From: Amaricoccus sp047275745
GTDB lineage: Bacteria > Pseudomonadota > Alphaproteobacteria > Rhodobacterales > Rhodobacteraceae
Length of the DNA: 64,000 nt
Direction: 5' to 3'
Assembly: GCF_047275745.1 (NCBI RefSeq)
Contig: NZ_JBKQWU010000002.1
Coordinates: 1 to 64,000 of the forward strand
The stretch's first letter is position 1; each line of letters opens with the position of its first letter. Positions 25,866 to 33,898 of this stretch are shown in pieces. The notes below the pieces were generated by a model, which saw only the letters and a program-made list of their open reading frames with translations, was not told the DNA's origin and made no database searches. Made by a program: the position numbers and the translations under genes.

Positions 25866-26959
25866 AGCAGATGGCCGCTCTTCGCCGCCTTCACCCGCAG
25901 ATATTCCGCGTTGAACCGGGTCAGCCCGACCCGGAGCGGGACCCGCTCGCTGACTTCGAGCCCGCAGTCCGAGAGCATCGCCACCTTGCGCGGGTTATTG
26001 GTCATCAATCGCACCTGCGAGAAGCCCATCGCCTTCAGGATGTTCGCGCCAAGCCGGAAGTCGCGCTCGTCATCCTCGAAGCCGAGCCGGTGATTGGCAT
26101 CGACGGTGTCGAATCCCTGATCCTGCAGCGCATAGGCCCGCATCTTGTTGGCGAGCCCGATCCCCCGCCCCTCCTGGTTGAGATAGAGCAGGACGCCCGC
26201 GCCCTCGGCCCCGATCTGCGCCAGCGCCGCGCGAAGCTGCGGCCCGCAATCGCATTTCAGGCTCCCGATCACATCCCCGGTGAAACAGGCGGAATGGAGT
26301 CGGCAGAGCACCGGTGCCGAGCGGTCCGGCGCGCCGATTTCGACGGCGTAGTGCTCCTCCCCGCCATCGCCGGGGCGGAACACGTGCACCCGCCCGGCCT
26401 CGGAAACTTCCAGCGGCACGCGGGCGGCGGCGACATCCTCGAAGGGGCCGGGGTCTTCATGCACGAGAGAGATGTCGAGCGCGCTGATCCCATCGGCCAG
26501 AAGACCTGCCACCTCTCCGGGCGAAACCTCGGCGACGAGCGCGGCGGGCAGGAGCCGCGCCTGCTTGCAGAGCCGGATCGCCGTTCGATGGAACTCCGCC
26601 GAACCCTCACGCCGCGTCGCATAGGGCCCCTTCATCGGGTAGCGCAGATCCGCGGAAGGGTCGGCGGTCGCCCGGACCCAGGCGAGATCAGCGTCGCCCG
26701 GCAGTACCACCCGCGCCACATCGCCATCGTAGGCGCGGGCCTTCAGGGTCTCCGCGCGCCAGTCCGAGATCGCGAGATCGACGCGGGCACCGCGAGCTTG
26801 GGCGCGCGCGCGAAGCGCCTCGAACCGCTCTGCGCCCGCGGTCTCCGCGGCCAGGGCGAGCGCGGCCGCCTCCCCATCCCGCAGCAGCACCGGAACGCCC
26901 ATCCGCAGATCCCCCCTGAGACGGGCGAGCTGTTCGACGGGACCTGGGCCTAGGCTCAT
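25862..26959 (-). CDS. ribA: GTP cyclohydrolase II (with N-terminal extension)
   Basis: A 365-residue protein. The C-terminal half is canonical GTP cyclohydrolase II, the first step of riboflavin synthesis: the zinc cysteines and catalytic region in LHSACFTGDVIGSLKCDCG, the LNQEGRGIGLANK loop, and LMTNNPRKV. The N-terminal 165 residues are a DHBP-synthase-like or RibA-associated domain common in alphaproteobacterial RibA, without clear DHBP synthase active-site residues. CGGAGGAGCC precedes the ATG. Confidence 0.93.
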   Translation of the reverse strand: MSLGPGPVEQLARLRGDLRMGVPVLLRDGEAAALALAAETAGAERFEALRARAQARGARVDLAISDWRAETLKARAYDGDVARVVLPGDADLAWVRATADPSADLRYPMKGPYATRREGSAEFHRTAIRLCKQARLLPAALVAEVSPGEVAGLLADGISALDISLVHEDPGPFEDVAAARVPLEVSEAGRVHVFRPGDGGEEHYAVEIGAPDRSAPVLCRLHSACFTGDVIGSLKCDCGPQLRAALAQIGAEGAGVLLYLNQEGRGIGLANKMRAYALQDQGFDTVDANHRLGFEDDERDFRLGANILKAMGFSQVRLMTNNPRKVAMLSDCGLEVSERVPLRVGLTRFNAEYLRVKAAKSGHLL

Positions 26960-27021
26960 TCTCTGGCTCCTCCGGCGGGCCGATCGCGGGACCCCTCACT
27001 TAGTTCCGTCCGGCGTGAAGT

Positions 27022-27057
27022 GAAACAAAGTCGCGTCAGGAAACACGGTCGCGTGAG
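27022..27057 (+). promoter_or_regulatory. 18-bp direct repeats upstream of the response-regulator gene
   Basis: GAAACAAAGTCGCGTCAG (27022-27039) and GAAACACGGTCGCGTGAG (27040-27057) agree at 15 of 18 bases and lie head to tail in the divergent ribA/regulator region. OmpR-family regulators commonly bind direct repeats, so this may be a site for autoregulation. The regulator and the binding are inferred. Confidence 0.5.
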
Positions 27058-27144
27058 ACCGACCCGGGAAATATTGCGCGAGCCACGCCGCCAAAACAAC
27101 TGACGCCATCAGACACGCCCTTCGGGCACATAAGGAGCGCGAGA

Positions 27145-27831
27145 ATGAGCACTCTGAAGAAGATCCTCATGGTGGACGACGACGCCGATCTGCGCGAGGC
27201 GCTGGCCGACCAGCTGGTGATGACCGAGGAATTCGATGTCTTCGAGGCCGGCACCGGCGCCGAGGGTCTCTCGAAGGCGGGCGAGCAGCATTACGACCTC
27301 GTCATCCTCGACGTGGGCCTGCCGGACATGGACGGGCGCGAGCTCTGCCGGCTGATGCGCAAGCACGACGTGAAATGCCCGATCATCATGCTGACCGGCC
27401 ATACCTCCGACAGCGACACGGTGCTCGGCCTCGACGCGGGCGCCAATGATTACATCGCGAAACCGTTCAAGCTCCCGGTCCTGCTCGCCCGGATTCGCGC
27501 CCAGCTGCGCCAGCACGAGCAGTCGGAAGACGCGATCTTCGGCGTCGGCCCCTATACGTTCAAGCCCGCCGCCAAGATGCTGCTCGACGCCAAGGAGAAG
27601 AAGATCCGCCTGACCGAGAAGGAAACCAACATCCTGAAGTATCTCTACCGCGCGAGCGACGCGGTGGTGCCGCGCGACGAGCTCCTGCACGAGGTCTGGG
27701 GCTACAACGCGGGCGTGACGACGCATACGCTGGAGACGCATATCTACCGCCTCCGCCAGAAGATCGAGCCCGATCCGACCAATGCGCGGATCCTCGTGAC
27801 CGAACCGGGCGGCTACCGTCTCGTTCCCTGA
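27145..27831 (+). CDS. OmpR/PhoB-family response regulator
   Basis: A 228-residue two-component regulator. The receiver domain has acidic pocket VDDDADLRE, phospho-acceptor D56 in LVILDVGLPDMDG, MLTGHTSDSD and the KPF lysine. The C-terminal winged helix includes LTEKETNILKYLYRASD and the recognition helix LETHIYRLRQKIE. No histidine kinase gene is adjacent, so it is an orphan here and its signal is unknown. An AAGGAG lies upstream of the ATG. Xth follows 86 bases downstream on the same strand. Confidence 0.93.
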   Translation: MSTLKKILMVDDDADLREALADQLVMTEEFDVFEAGTGAEGLSKAGEQHYDLVILDVGLPDMDGRELCRLMRKHDVKCPIIMLTGHTSDSDTVLGLDAGANDYIAKPFKLPVLLARIRAQLRQHEQSEDAIFGVGPYTFKPAAKMLLDAKEKKIRLTEKETNILKYLYRASDAVVPRDELLHEVWGYNAGVTTHTLETHIYRLRQKIEPDPTNARILVTEPGGYRLVP

Positions 27832-27917
27832 CGCCCCCTTCAAGGGGTTGCGGCCAGCGCGCGGGCGGCTAGAAACTCCGGGCGAATCCCGTCCGGAGTT
27901 CTCATGACCGCGATCCC

Positions 27918-28706
27918 ATGCCGCTGAAGGTCTGCACCTGGAACATCAACTCGGTGCGCCTGCGCGAGGGGCTTGTGCTGCGCCTCCTGCGCGAGGAGGC
28001 GCCCGACATCCTCTGCCTGCAGGAAATCAAGTCGCCGGTCGAGAAGGTCCCGCTCGAAGGCTTCCACGAACTCGGCTACCGCCATGTCGCGATGCGCGGC
28101 CAGAAAGGCTACAACGGCGTCGCGATCATCTCGCGCGTACCAATCGAGGACGCGGGCCAGCGCGATTTCTGCGCCATGGGCGACGCCCGCCACGTCGCGG
28201 CGCGGCTCGCAGGCGGCGCGATCATCCACAACCTCTACATCCCGGCGGGCGGCGACATTCCCGACCCGAAGGTGAATCCGAAGTTCCATCACAAGCTGAG
28301 CTTCCTCGAGGAACTCCGATCCTGGTTCGCCGCCGATCGCCCGCGCAAGGCGATCCTCGTCGGCGACCTCAACATCGCCCCGCGCGAGGACGACGTCTGG
28401 AACCACAAGGCGCTCCTGAAGATCGTCTCGCACACGCCGGTCGAAACCGAGGCGATGGAGGCGATGCGCGCCGCCGGCAACTGGGTCGACGTGACCCGCG
28501 CCCATATCCCCGACGGCAGGCTCTATTCCTGGTGGTCCTACCGCTCGCCGAACTGGGAGGCGGCCGACAAGGGCCGGCGGCTCGACCATATCTGGGCGAC
28601 GCCCGACCTCGCCGGGAGTTCGGGCGGCAGCCGGGTCCTGAAATCCGCCCGCGGCTGGCAGCAGCCGAGCGACCACGTTCCCGTCTTCGCTGAATTCGAG
28701 GTCTGA
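27918..28706 (+). CDS. xth: Exodeoxyribonuclease III (AP endonuclease)
   Basis: A 262-residue AP endonuclease/3'-exonuclease of the ExoIII type, acting in base-excision repair. Conserved segments are KVCTWNINSVR, ILCLQEIKSP (metal-binding glutamate), HNLYIPAGG (catalytic tyrosine), LVGDLNIAP (aspartate and asparagine), YSWWSYR and the closing QPSDHVPVFAEF (aspartate-histidine). All catalytic residues are intact. The following enoyl-CoA hydratase gene starts right after the stop. Confidence 0.95.
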   Translation: MPLKVCTWNINSVRLREGLVLRLLREEAPDILCLQEIKSPVEKVPLEGFHELGYRHVAMRGQKGYNGVAIISRVPIEDAGQRDFCAMGDARHVAARLAGGAIIHNLYIPAGGDIPDPKVNPKFHHKLSFLEELRSWFAADRPRKAILVGDLNIAPREDDVWNHKALLKIVSHTPVETEAMEAMRAAGNWVDVTRAHIPDGRLYSWWSYRSPNWEAADKGRRLDHIWATPDLAGSSGGSRVLKSARGWQQPSDHVPVFAEFEV

Positions 28707-28707
28707 G

Positions 28708-29457
28708 ATGATCGACGCGACGCTCGACGGCCGGATCGGCCGGCTCACGCTGAACCGGCCCGAGGCGCATAACGCGCTCGACACGGCGGGACTCCAGGCG
28801 CTCCAGGACAGGCTGGAAGCCTGGGAGAAGGACGAGACCATCCGGGCCGTGGTACTGACCGGAACCGGCAAGAGCTTCTGCTCGGGCGTCTCGCTCGGCG
28901 ATGTCGCCGGGCTCGACTTCGCGGCCGACAATCCGCTGACGCGGCTCTGCGACAGACTCGAAGCGTTTCCAGCTCCAACGATCGCGGCGCTGAACGGCGG
29001 CGTCTACGGCGGCGGTGTCGAGCTCGCGCTCGCCTGCGACTTCCGGATCGGCGTGACCGGCATGCGCGCCTTCGCCCCGCCGGCGCGGCTCGGCATCCAC
29101 TACGAACCGGCGGGCATCAACCGCGCGATCCAGCGCCTCGGCGCCCAGATGGCCCGGCGGATATTCCTGCTCGCTGAGAGCTTCGAGGCCCCGGCGCTGC
29201 TCACCGGAGGGTTCCTCGACCACCTTGTCGAGCCGAAGGATCTCGCAGGCAAGACCACCGAACTCACCGATACGCTCGACCGGCTCGCCCCGCTCGCCGT
29301 CCGCGGCATGAAGCGGACGATCCTCGAACTGACGCGCGGCGCGCTCGATACCGAGGCGGCGCGCGCGCGCATCGCCGCCTGCTTCGCCTCCGCCGATCAC
29401 GCCGAGGGCCTCGCCGCGCAGAAGGAGCGCCGCGCCCCGTCCTTCACCGGCCGCTGA
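28708..29457 (+). CDS. Enoyl-CoA hydratase/isomerase-family protein
   Basis: A 249-residue crotonase-fold protein starting one base after the xth stop. The oxyanion-hole regions are visible (SFCSGVSLGDVAG and NGGVYGGGVELALACD). The first catalytic glutamate of hydratases is present (E105), but the position of the second glutamate, usually a P-E pair, reads PPARLG (A126). A canonical hydratase uses both, so this may catalyse isomerisation or another crotonase reaction. Substrate unknown. Confidence 0.85.
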   Translation: MIDATLDGRIGRLTLNRPEAHNALDTAGLQALQDRLEAWEKDETIRAVVLTGTGKSFCSGVSLGDVAGLDFAADNPLTRLCDRLEAFPAPTIAALNGGVYGGGVELALACDFRIGVTGMRAFAPPARLGIHYEPAGINRAIQRLGAQMARRIFLLAESFEAPALLTGGFLDHLVEPKDLAGKTTELTDTLDRLAPLAVRGMKRTILELTRGALDTEAARARIAACFASADHAEGLAAQKERRAPSFTGR

Positions 29458-29585
29458 AAAAGCCCGAACCGACACCCCTGTTCCGGCCACCGGGCGCGTC
29501 GACCGCCCGGGTCGTCTTCCGGCTTTCATTCAGGCTTGAAACCCTGTCGAGCAGACCGACCCGGCCAACAGGCCGGTGCGAGGGG

Positions 29586-29603
29586 CCCCGCCGAAAGGCG
29601 GGG
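29586..29603. terminator. Hairpin between convergent enoyl-CoA hydratase and petR genes
   Basis: CCCCGCC-GAAA-GGCGGGG forms a seven-base-pair stem with a stable GAAA loop. Additional GC hairpins follow at about 29614-29665. No long T run follows, so termination would be weak or rely on stacked stems. The 222-base gap holds no gene. Confidence 0.5.
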
Positions 29604-29679
29604 AGAAACCGGTTCGCGGCCAAAGGGCCGCTCCGCCAGGCCCGCCGGAACGGCGGGCGCCTCGTCTCCTCACCCCCGC

Positions 29680-30435
29680 TCAGTCGGGCGCCAGCATGTA
29701 GCCCGAACCCCGCACGGTCTGCAGATAGCGCGGCGCCTTGGGATCGAGCTCGATCTTGCGCCTGAGCCGCGTGATCTGCACGTCGACCGCCCGTTCCTGC
29801 GCCTCGGCGATGCCGCCGCCGAGATCCTCGACCAGTTCCTGCCGACTCACCGGCTCATGCGCGCGCGCCGCGAAGATGCGCATCAGCATGGCCTCGGTCG
29901 CGGTCAGCCGGATCGGCTCCCGCCCGCGCCAGAGCTCGCCCCGCGTCAGGTCGTAGCGCACCTCGCCGAGCTGCAGCGTCTTCGGCGGCTCGGCCTTGGC
30001 CGGCGGCTTCGGCACGCGGCGCAGGATGGCATGGATGCGCAGGAGAAGCTCGCGCGGCTCGAACGGCTTCGGCAGATAATCGTCCGCCCCCGCCTCGAGC
30101 CCCTTGATCCGGTCATCCGCGTCGCCCCGCGCCGTGAGCAACAGGATCGGCGTCTGGAGCGTCTCGCGCAGGCTCGCGGTCAATTGGACCCCATCCTCCC
30201 CGGGCATCATCACGTCGCAGATGATGATGTCGAAATCGAGCCCTTCGAGAAGATTGCGCGCATGCGCCGCGTCGCGCGCCGGCGTCACCCAGAATCCTTC
30301 CCGGTTGAGAAACTTGCGCAGAAGCTCGCGAATCCGGGCGTCGTCGTCGACGACGAGGACATGCGCCTGCCGGCCCGGTTTCTCGCCAGCCCTATCGGAA
30401 GCCTTCTCACCCTCGCCGCCGGTCTCGCCACTCAT
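29680..30435 (-). CDS. petR: PetR-type OmpR-family response regulator
   Basis: A 251-residue regulator with a 20-residue low-complexity N-terminus, receiver domain (VLVVDDDARIREL, phospho-acceptor D74 in IIICDVMMPGEDG, LLTARGDADD, KPFEPRELLLR) and a winged helix (RAVDVQITRLRRKIELDP). It resembles PetR, which with PetP is required for cytochrome bc1 in Rhodobacter capsulatus. Its ATG overlaps the stop of the upstream MarR-type petP (ATGA). Here the pair is about 7 kb from petABC and points the other way. Confidence 0.85.
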   Translation of the reverse strand: MSGETGGEGEKASDRAGEKPGRQAHVLVVDDDARIRELLRKFLNREGFWVTPARDAAHARNLLEGLDFDIIICDVMMPGEDGVQLTASLRETLQTPILLLTARGDADDRIKGLEAGADDYLPKPFEPRELLLRIHAILRRVPKPPAKAEPPKTLQLGEVRYDLTRGELWRGREPIRLTATEAMLMRIFAARAHEPVSRQELVEDLGGGIAEAQERAVDVQITRLRRKIELDPKAPRYLQTVRGSGYMLAPD

Positions 30436-30950
30436 GGGCGGGCCGCCTCGAGCGAGCGCAGCACCTGTTCGCGCAATTCCGGATCGATCATCTGCTCCAG
30501 CACCTGTCGGAATCCATGCACGGCCTCGGGTCCCGCGTTCGAGAAGGCGACGCGCATCCGCCGCCGTTGCGCCGCCGAAAGCTCCTGTTCGAGCGCCCGG
30601 CCCGCCTCCGTCAGAAAGAGGTTGCGCTGCCGCCGGTCCTCGCGGCCGATGCGGCTCGCCACCAGCCGGTCCTCGACGAGTTGGCGCAGCACGCGGTTCA
30701 GACTTTGTTTCGTCACCCGCAGGATGTCCAGCAGCTCGTTCACGGTGAGCCCCGGACGGCGGTTGATGAAGTGGATCGCGCGATGGTGAGCGCGGCCGTA
30801 TCCGCGCTCCTCCAGGATGCGGTCGGGGTCCGCCGTGAACCCGCGATATGCGAAGAACATCAGTTCGATACCCTGGCGAAGCTGCTCGTCCGTCAGGAAC
30901 AGCAGCTGCTCGCCCCGGGTGGTTGTCGCGGAATGCCTGCCTTGCGCCAT
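30432..30950 (-). CDS. petP: PetP-type MarR-family transcriptional regulator
   Basis: A 172-residue MarR-type winged helix. The helix-turn-helix region reads LTVNELLDILRVTKQSLNRV, followed by the wing (VASRIGREDRRQRNLFLTEAG). Coupling to an OmpR-type regulator is the petP-petR arrangement known from Rhodobacter. It is divergent from the ilvE gene, and a palindrome lies in that gap which it may bind. Confidence 0.87.
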   Translation of the reverse strand: MAQGRHSATTTRGEQLLFLTDEQLRQGIELMFFAYRGFTADPDRILEERGYGRAHHRAIHFINRRPGLTVNELLDILRVTKQSLNRVLRQLVEDRLVASRIGREDRRQRNLFLTEAGRALEQELSAAQRRRMRVAFSNAGPEAVHGFRQVLEQMIDPELREQVLRSLEAARP

Positions 30951-30998
30951 CTCTTGCCTCGCGGCCCGCTTCGGGCCACCCTTGTCGGGCCGCAGTTT

Positions 30999-31017
30999 AT
31001 GTCAGGCATGTTGACAT
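30999..31017. promoter_or_regulatory. Palindrome in the petP-ilvE divergent gap
   Basis: ATGTCA (30999-31004), seven bases, then TGACAT (31012-31017) is an inverted repeat of two perfect six-base arms. It overlaps TTGACA (31011-31016), a perfect -35 box reading toward ilvE, although no good -10 is seen at proper spacing. It is a candidate operator for the MarR-type PetP. Confidence 0.45.
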
Positions 31018-31127
31018 TCCAAGGGCCGAATGATACCGCGGGGCCCGAGCCGGGAAAGAAACTGTCGCGCGCGACGGCGGCCAGGAAACAAAACGAACCA
31101 ACAAACCGAAAAGCTTAGGAGCGTATC

Positions 31128-32009
31128 ATGGCTGGGGCGTATGACGACCGCGAGGGTGTCATCTGGATGGACGGCGCCTTCGTACCGTGGAGCGAGGCCA
31201 AGGTGCATGTCCTGACCCACGCGCTGCATTACGCGAGCGCCGTCTTCGAAGGCGAGCGCGCCTATGGTGGCAAGATCTTCAAGAGCCGCGAACACAGCGA
31301 GCGACTCCTGACGTCCTGCGATCTGCTCGACATGCCGCATCCCTATTCCGTGGACGAGATCGAGGCGGCGAAGGCGGCGACGCTGGAGAAGATGGGGATG
31401 ACCGACGCCTATGTCCGCGCGCTCGCCTGGCGCGGCTCGGGCGAGGACATGGGGGTCGCCGCGAAGCGGAACCCGGTGCATCTCGCCATCGCCACCTGGG
31501 AATGGGGCGCCTATTACGGCGACGCCAAGATGAAGGGCGCGAAGCTCGACATCTCGAAGTGGAAGCGGCCGAGCCCCGAGACCATCCCCTCCGCCGCCAA
31601 GGCGGCCGGGCTCTACATGATCTGCACCATGTCGAAGCACGCGGCCGAGGCCAAGGGCTGCTCGGACGCGCTGATGATGGACTACCGCGGCTATGTCGCC
31701 GAGGCGACGGGCGCCAACGTGTTCTTCGTCAAGGACGGCGAGGTGCACACGCCCGAGGCCGACTGCTTCCTCAACGGCATCACCCGGCAGACCGTCATCG
31801 GGATGCTGCGCGACAAGGGCGTGCGGGTGAACGAACGCCACATCGAGCCGGGCGAGATGGCGGACTTCCAGCAGTGCTGGCTCACCGGCACCGCCGCCGA
31901 GGTGACCCCGGTCGGCCAGATCGGCGACTACAATTTCGAGGTCGGCGAGCTCACCCGGGAGATCGCCGGCGACTACGAGAAGCTGGTTCGGGGCCTCGTC
32001 CCGGCCTGA
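31128..32009 (+). CDS. ilvE: Branched-chain amino acid aminotransferase
   Basis: A 293-residue fold-type IV PLP enzyme that transaminates leucine, isoleucine and valine. Signature segments are LTHALHYASAVFEGERAYGG, the PLP lysine in the AWRGSGEDMG to KWKRPSPETIP region, YVAEATGANVFFVKDGEVHT, and CFLNGITRQTVIGML. TAGGAG precedes the ATG. The stop codon lies within a 15-base tandem repeat and a strong terminator follows at 32170. Confidence 0.93.
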   Translation: MAGAYDDREGVIWMDGAFVPWSEAKVHVLTHALHYASAVFEGERAYGGKIFKSREHSERLLTSCDLLDMPHPYSVDEIEAAKAATLEKMGMTDAYVRALAWRGSGEDMGVAAKRNPVHLAIATWEWGAYYGDAKMKGAKLDISKWKRPSPETIPSAAKAAGLYMICTMSKHAAEAKGCSDALMMDYRGYVAEATGANVFFVKDGEVHTPEADCFLNGITRQTVIGMLRDKGVRVNERHIEPGEMADFQQCWLTGTAAEVTPVGQIGDYNFEVGELTREIAGDYEKLVRGLVPA

Positions 32010-32047
32010 TCAACTGGGGCCTGATCAAGCGGGGCCTGATCAAACGG
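32003..32047. repeat. Three 15-bp tandem repeats spanning the ilvE stop codon
   Basis: GGCCTGATCAACTGG, GGCCTGATCAAGCGG and GGCCTGATCAAACGG lie head to tail at 32003-32017, 32018-32032 and 32033-32047. The TGA of ilvE (32007-32009) is in the first unit and is reproduced in the other two. A degraded fourth unit follows. Confidence 0.9.
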
Positions 32048-32169
32048 GCCCGATCGACACGCCAGTCAACACGGCCCGGTGACTCCGGGTCCGGTGAGTT
32101 CGGGCCTGAATGTCTGGCCTGAATCTCCGGGCTCGACAATCTCCGAGCGTCCCGGGACAGGTCCCGGCC

Positions 32170-32202
32170 GAACACGGCGCCGATGCGCCGTGTTCTTTTT
32201 TT
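32170..32202 (+). terminator. Rho-independent terminator downstream of ilvE
   Basis: GAACACGGCGC, loop CGAT, GCGCCGTGTTC forms an eleven-base-pair perfect stem at 32170-32195, followed by seven T residues. It is the strongest terminator in the window. The 290-base gap between ilvE and the protease start otherwise contains the 15-bp repeats and no gene. Confidence 0.92.
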
Positions 32203-32299
32203 GTTCCCATCACTTCCCTCTGGCTACGATCAGGCTATGATCGCCATGCGAGGGGTCGTCCGCTCCGAGACGGCCGGCAGACGAGGGAGACCGGGCTTC

Positions 32300-33544
32300 A
32301 TGGCAGATATCCGGACGCCACCTTTCCTGGAATTCGATCGGCCGCGCCCGACCGGAAACGTGCTCGTCACGCTCAAGGAACTCAGTTCCGACGACCAGTT
32401 GCGCGTGCTCGAGCGCGGTGCGCACCGCGCGGGGCTCGCCGGCGTCACGGCGCGGATCGTGGACAGCGCGGAGGTCGGCACGGTCGATCTGCGCCATATC
32501 GAGGAGCCGGTGCTGCTGCGCGACTACGGGATCGGCCTGATGCCCCGCGCCCAGCGCTCCGAATACAGCGCGGGCCAGCTCGCGAATCTCCTGCGCGAGG
32601 AGGAAAACGTCGTCACCGCGCGACCGGAGTTCTACATGTTCCCGATCGAGGCTCCGGTGAGCGACACGCCGGAACGCACATGGGGGATCGCCGCGACTGG
32701 CGCCGAGGAAAGCCGCTTCACCGGAAAGGGCATCCGGATCGCGATCCTCGACACCGGGATCGACCTCGGTCATCCCGATTTCCAGGGCCGCGACATCACG
32801 ACGCGCAGCTTCATCGCCGGCGAGAGCGTCGAGGACGCGCAGGGCCACGGCACCCATTGCGCCGGCACGGCGGCGGGCCCCCGGGCACAGGGCGACCGCC
32901 CGCGGTACGGTGTCGCACCCGACGCGGAGCTTCACGTCGGCAAGGTACTCTCGAACGCGGGCTCGGGCACGGAGATCGACATTCTCGCCGGGATGGCCTG
33001 GGCGGTGGAGGCAGGCTGCGAGGTCATCTCCATGTCGCTCGGCCGCTCCGTGCGCGTCGGCGAGGAACCTACGATCGAATACGAGCGCATCGCACGCCGC
33101 GCGCTCGACGCCGGTTCGCTGATCGTCGCCGCGGCCGGCAATGATTCGAGCCGTGAATTCGGCATGATCGCGCCGGTCGGCGAGCCCGCGAACGCGCCAT
33201 CGATCCTCGCAGTCGCCGCGGTCGACGCGCTGGGCGCGGTCGCGCGGTTCTCCTGCGGCGGCATCAATCCGGGCGGCGGCGAGGTCGATCTCGCGGCGCC
33301 GGGCGTCGATGTGCTCTCCTCGGTGCCGCGGCCCCGGCTCTACCGGGCGCTTTCGGGCACCAGCATGGCCTGCCCGCATGTCGCGGGCCTCGCGGCGCTC
33401 TGGGCGGAATCGGACCCGGCGCTCCGGGGCCGCGCGCTCTGGAAGGCGCTGGTCGACCATGCGCGAAGCCTCGACGCGCCGGTCCGGGATGTCGGCGCGG
33501 GTTTCGCCTGGGCGCCCGGAACACGCGCCGCCGCGGGGGTCTGA
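32300..33544 (+). CDS. S8 (subtilisin-like) serine protease
   Basis: A 414-residue protease. The catalytic triad is intact: aspartate in IAILDTGIDLGHPDF, histidine in GHGTHCAGTAAG, serine in LSGTSMACPHVAGLAALW. The first ~110 residues contain a short sequence (VLVTLKELSS to VVTARPEFYMF) resembling an inhibitor-I9-like pro-region. There is no obvious N-terminal signal peptide, so it may act in the cytoplasm. I prefer the ATG at 32300 because GAGGGAG lies upstream; ATG 32237 and 32246 are alternatives. It is followed by a small protein that may be its partner. Confidence 0.88.
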   Translation: MADIRTPPFLEFDRPRPTGNVLVTLKELSSDDQLRVLERGAHRAGLAGVTARIVDSAEVGTVDLRHIEEPVLLRDYGIGLMPRAQRSEYSAGQLANLLREEENVVTARPEFYMFPIEAPVSDTPERTWGIAATGAEESRFTGKGIRIAILDTGIDLGHPDFQGRDITTRSFIAGESVEDAQGHGTHCAGTAAGPRAQGDRPRYGVAPDAELHVGKVLSNAGSGTEIDILAGMAWAVEAGCEVISMSLGRSVRVGEEPTIEYERIARRALDAGSLIVAAAGNDSSREFGMIAPVGEPANAPSILAVAAVDALGAVARFSCGGINPGGGEVDLAAPGVDVLSSVPRPRLYRALSGTSMACPHVAGLAALWAESDPALRGRALWKALVDHARSLDAPVRDVGAGFAWAPGTRAAAGV

Positions 33545-33640
33545 ACGAAGACGCGGCCGCGATCTTTTGCTTGTATAAAGGCGCGTCCGGCATAAATCTT
33601 GGCTCGGGACCGGTATCGCGCCGGTCCGGGGAGCATGGGC

Positions 33641-33883
33641 ATGCCGAACATATCCCTTTCCATAACGGTGGATGACGCGCATCTGACGAAGACCGAAGCG
33701 ATCGCGCATGAGATCCGGGCCTGCGGGCTCGAGGTGCAGCGCATCGTTCCCGAAGCCGGGGCGATCCAGGCCACGGGGCAGGAGAGCGACCTCGAAGTGG
33801 TCCGCCGGATCACCGGCGTCGTCCGCGTCAGGGCCGAGCGCACCTACCGCCTGCCGCCGATGAGCGGTTCGATCCCGCAGTAG
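33641..33883 (+). CDS. Small hypothetical protein paired with the S8 protease
   Basis: An 80-residue protein starting MPNISLSITVDDAHLTKTEA with a compact alpha/beta pattern (VEIAHEIRACGLE-type helix, then GAIQATGQESDLEVVRRI and VVRVRAERTYRLPP). Similar small proteins are often found next to S8 proteases and some are misnamed ketohydroxyglutarate aldolases. The shape suggests an inhibitor-I9-like or propeptide-like fold acting in trans. GGGGAG lies seven bases before the chosen ATG 33641; ATG 33635 and TTG 33599 are less good. Function unproven. Confidence 0.7.
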   Translation: MPNISLSITVDDAHLTKTEAIAHEIRACGLEVQRIVPEAGAIQATGQESDLEVVRRITGVVRVRAERTYRLPPMSGSIPQ

Positions 33884-33898
33884 CGCGGGAGGTTGTAC

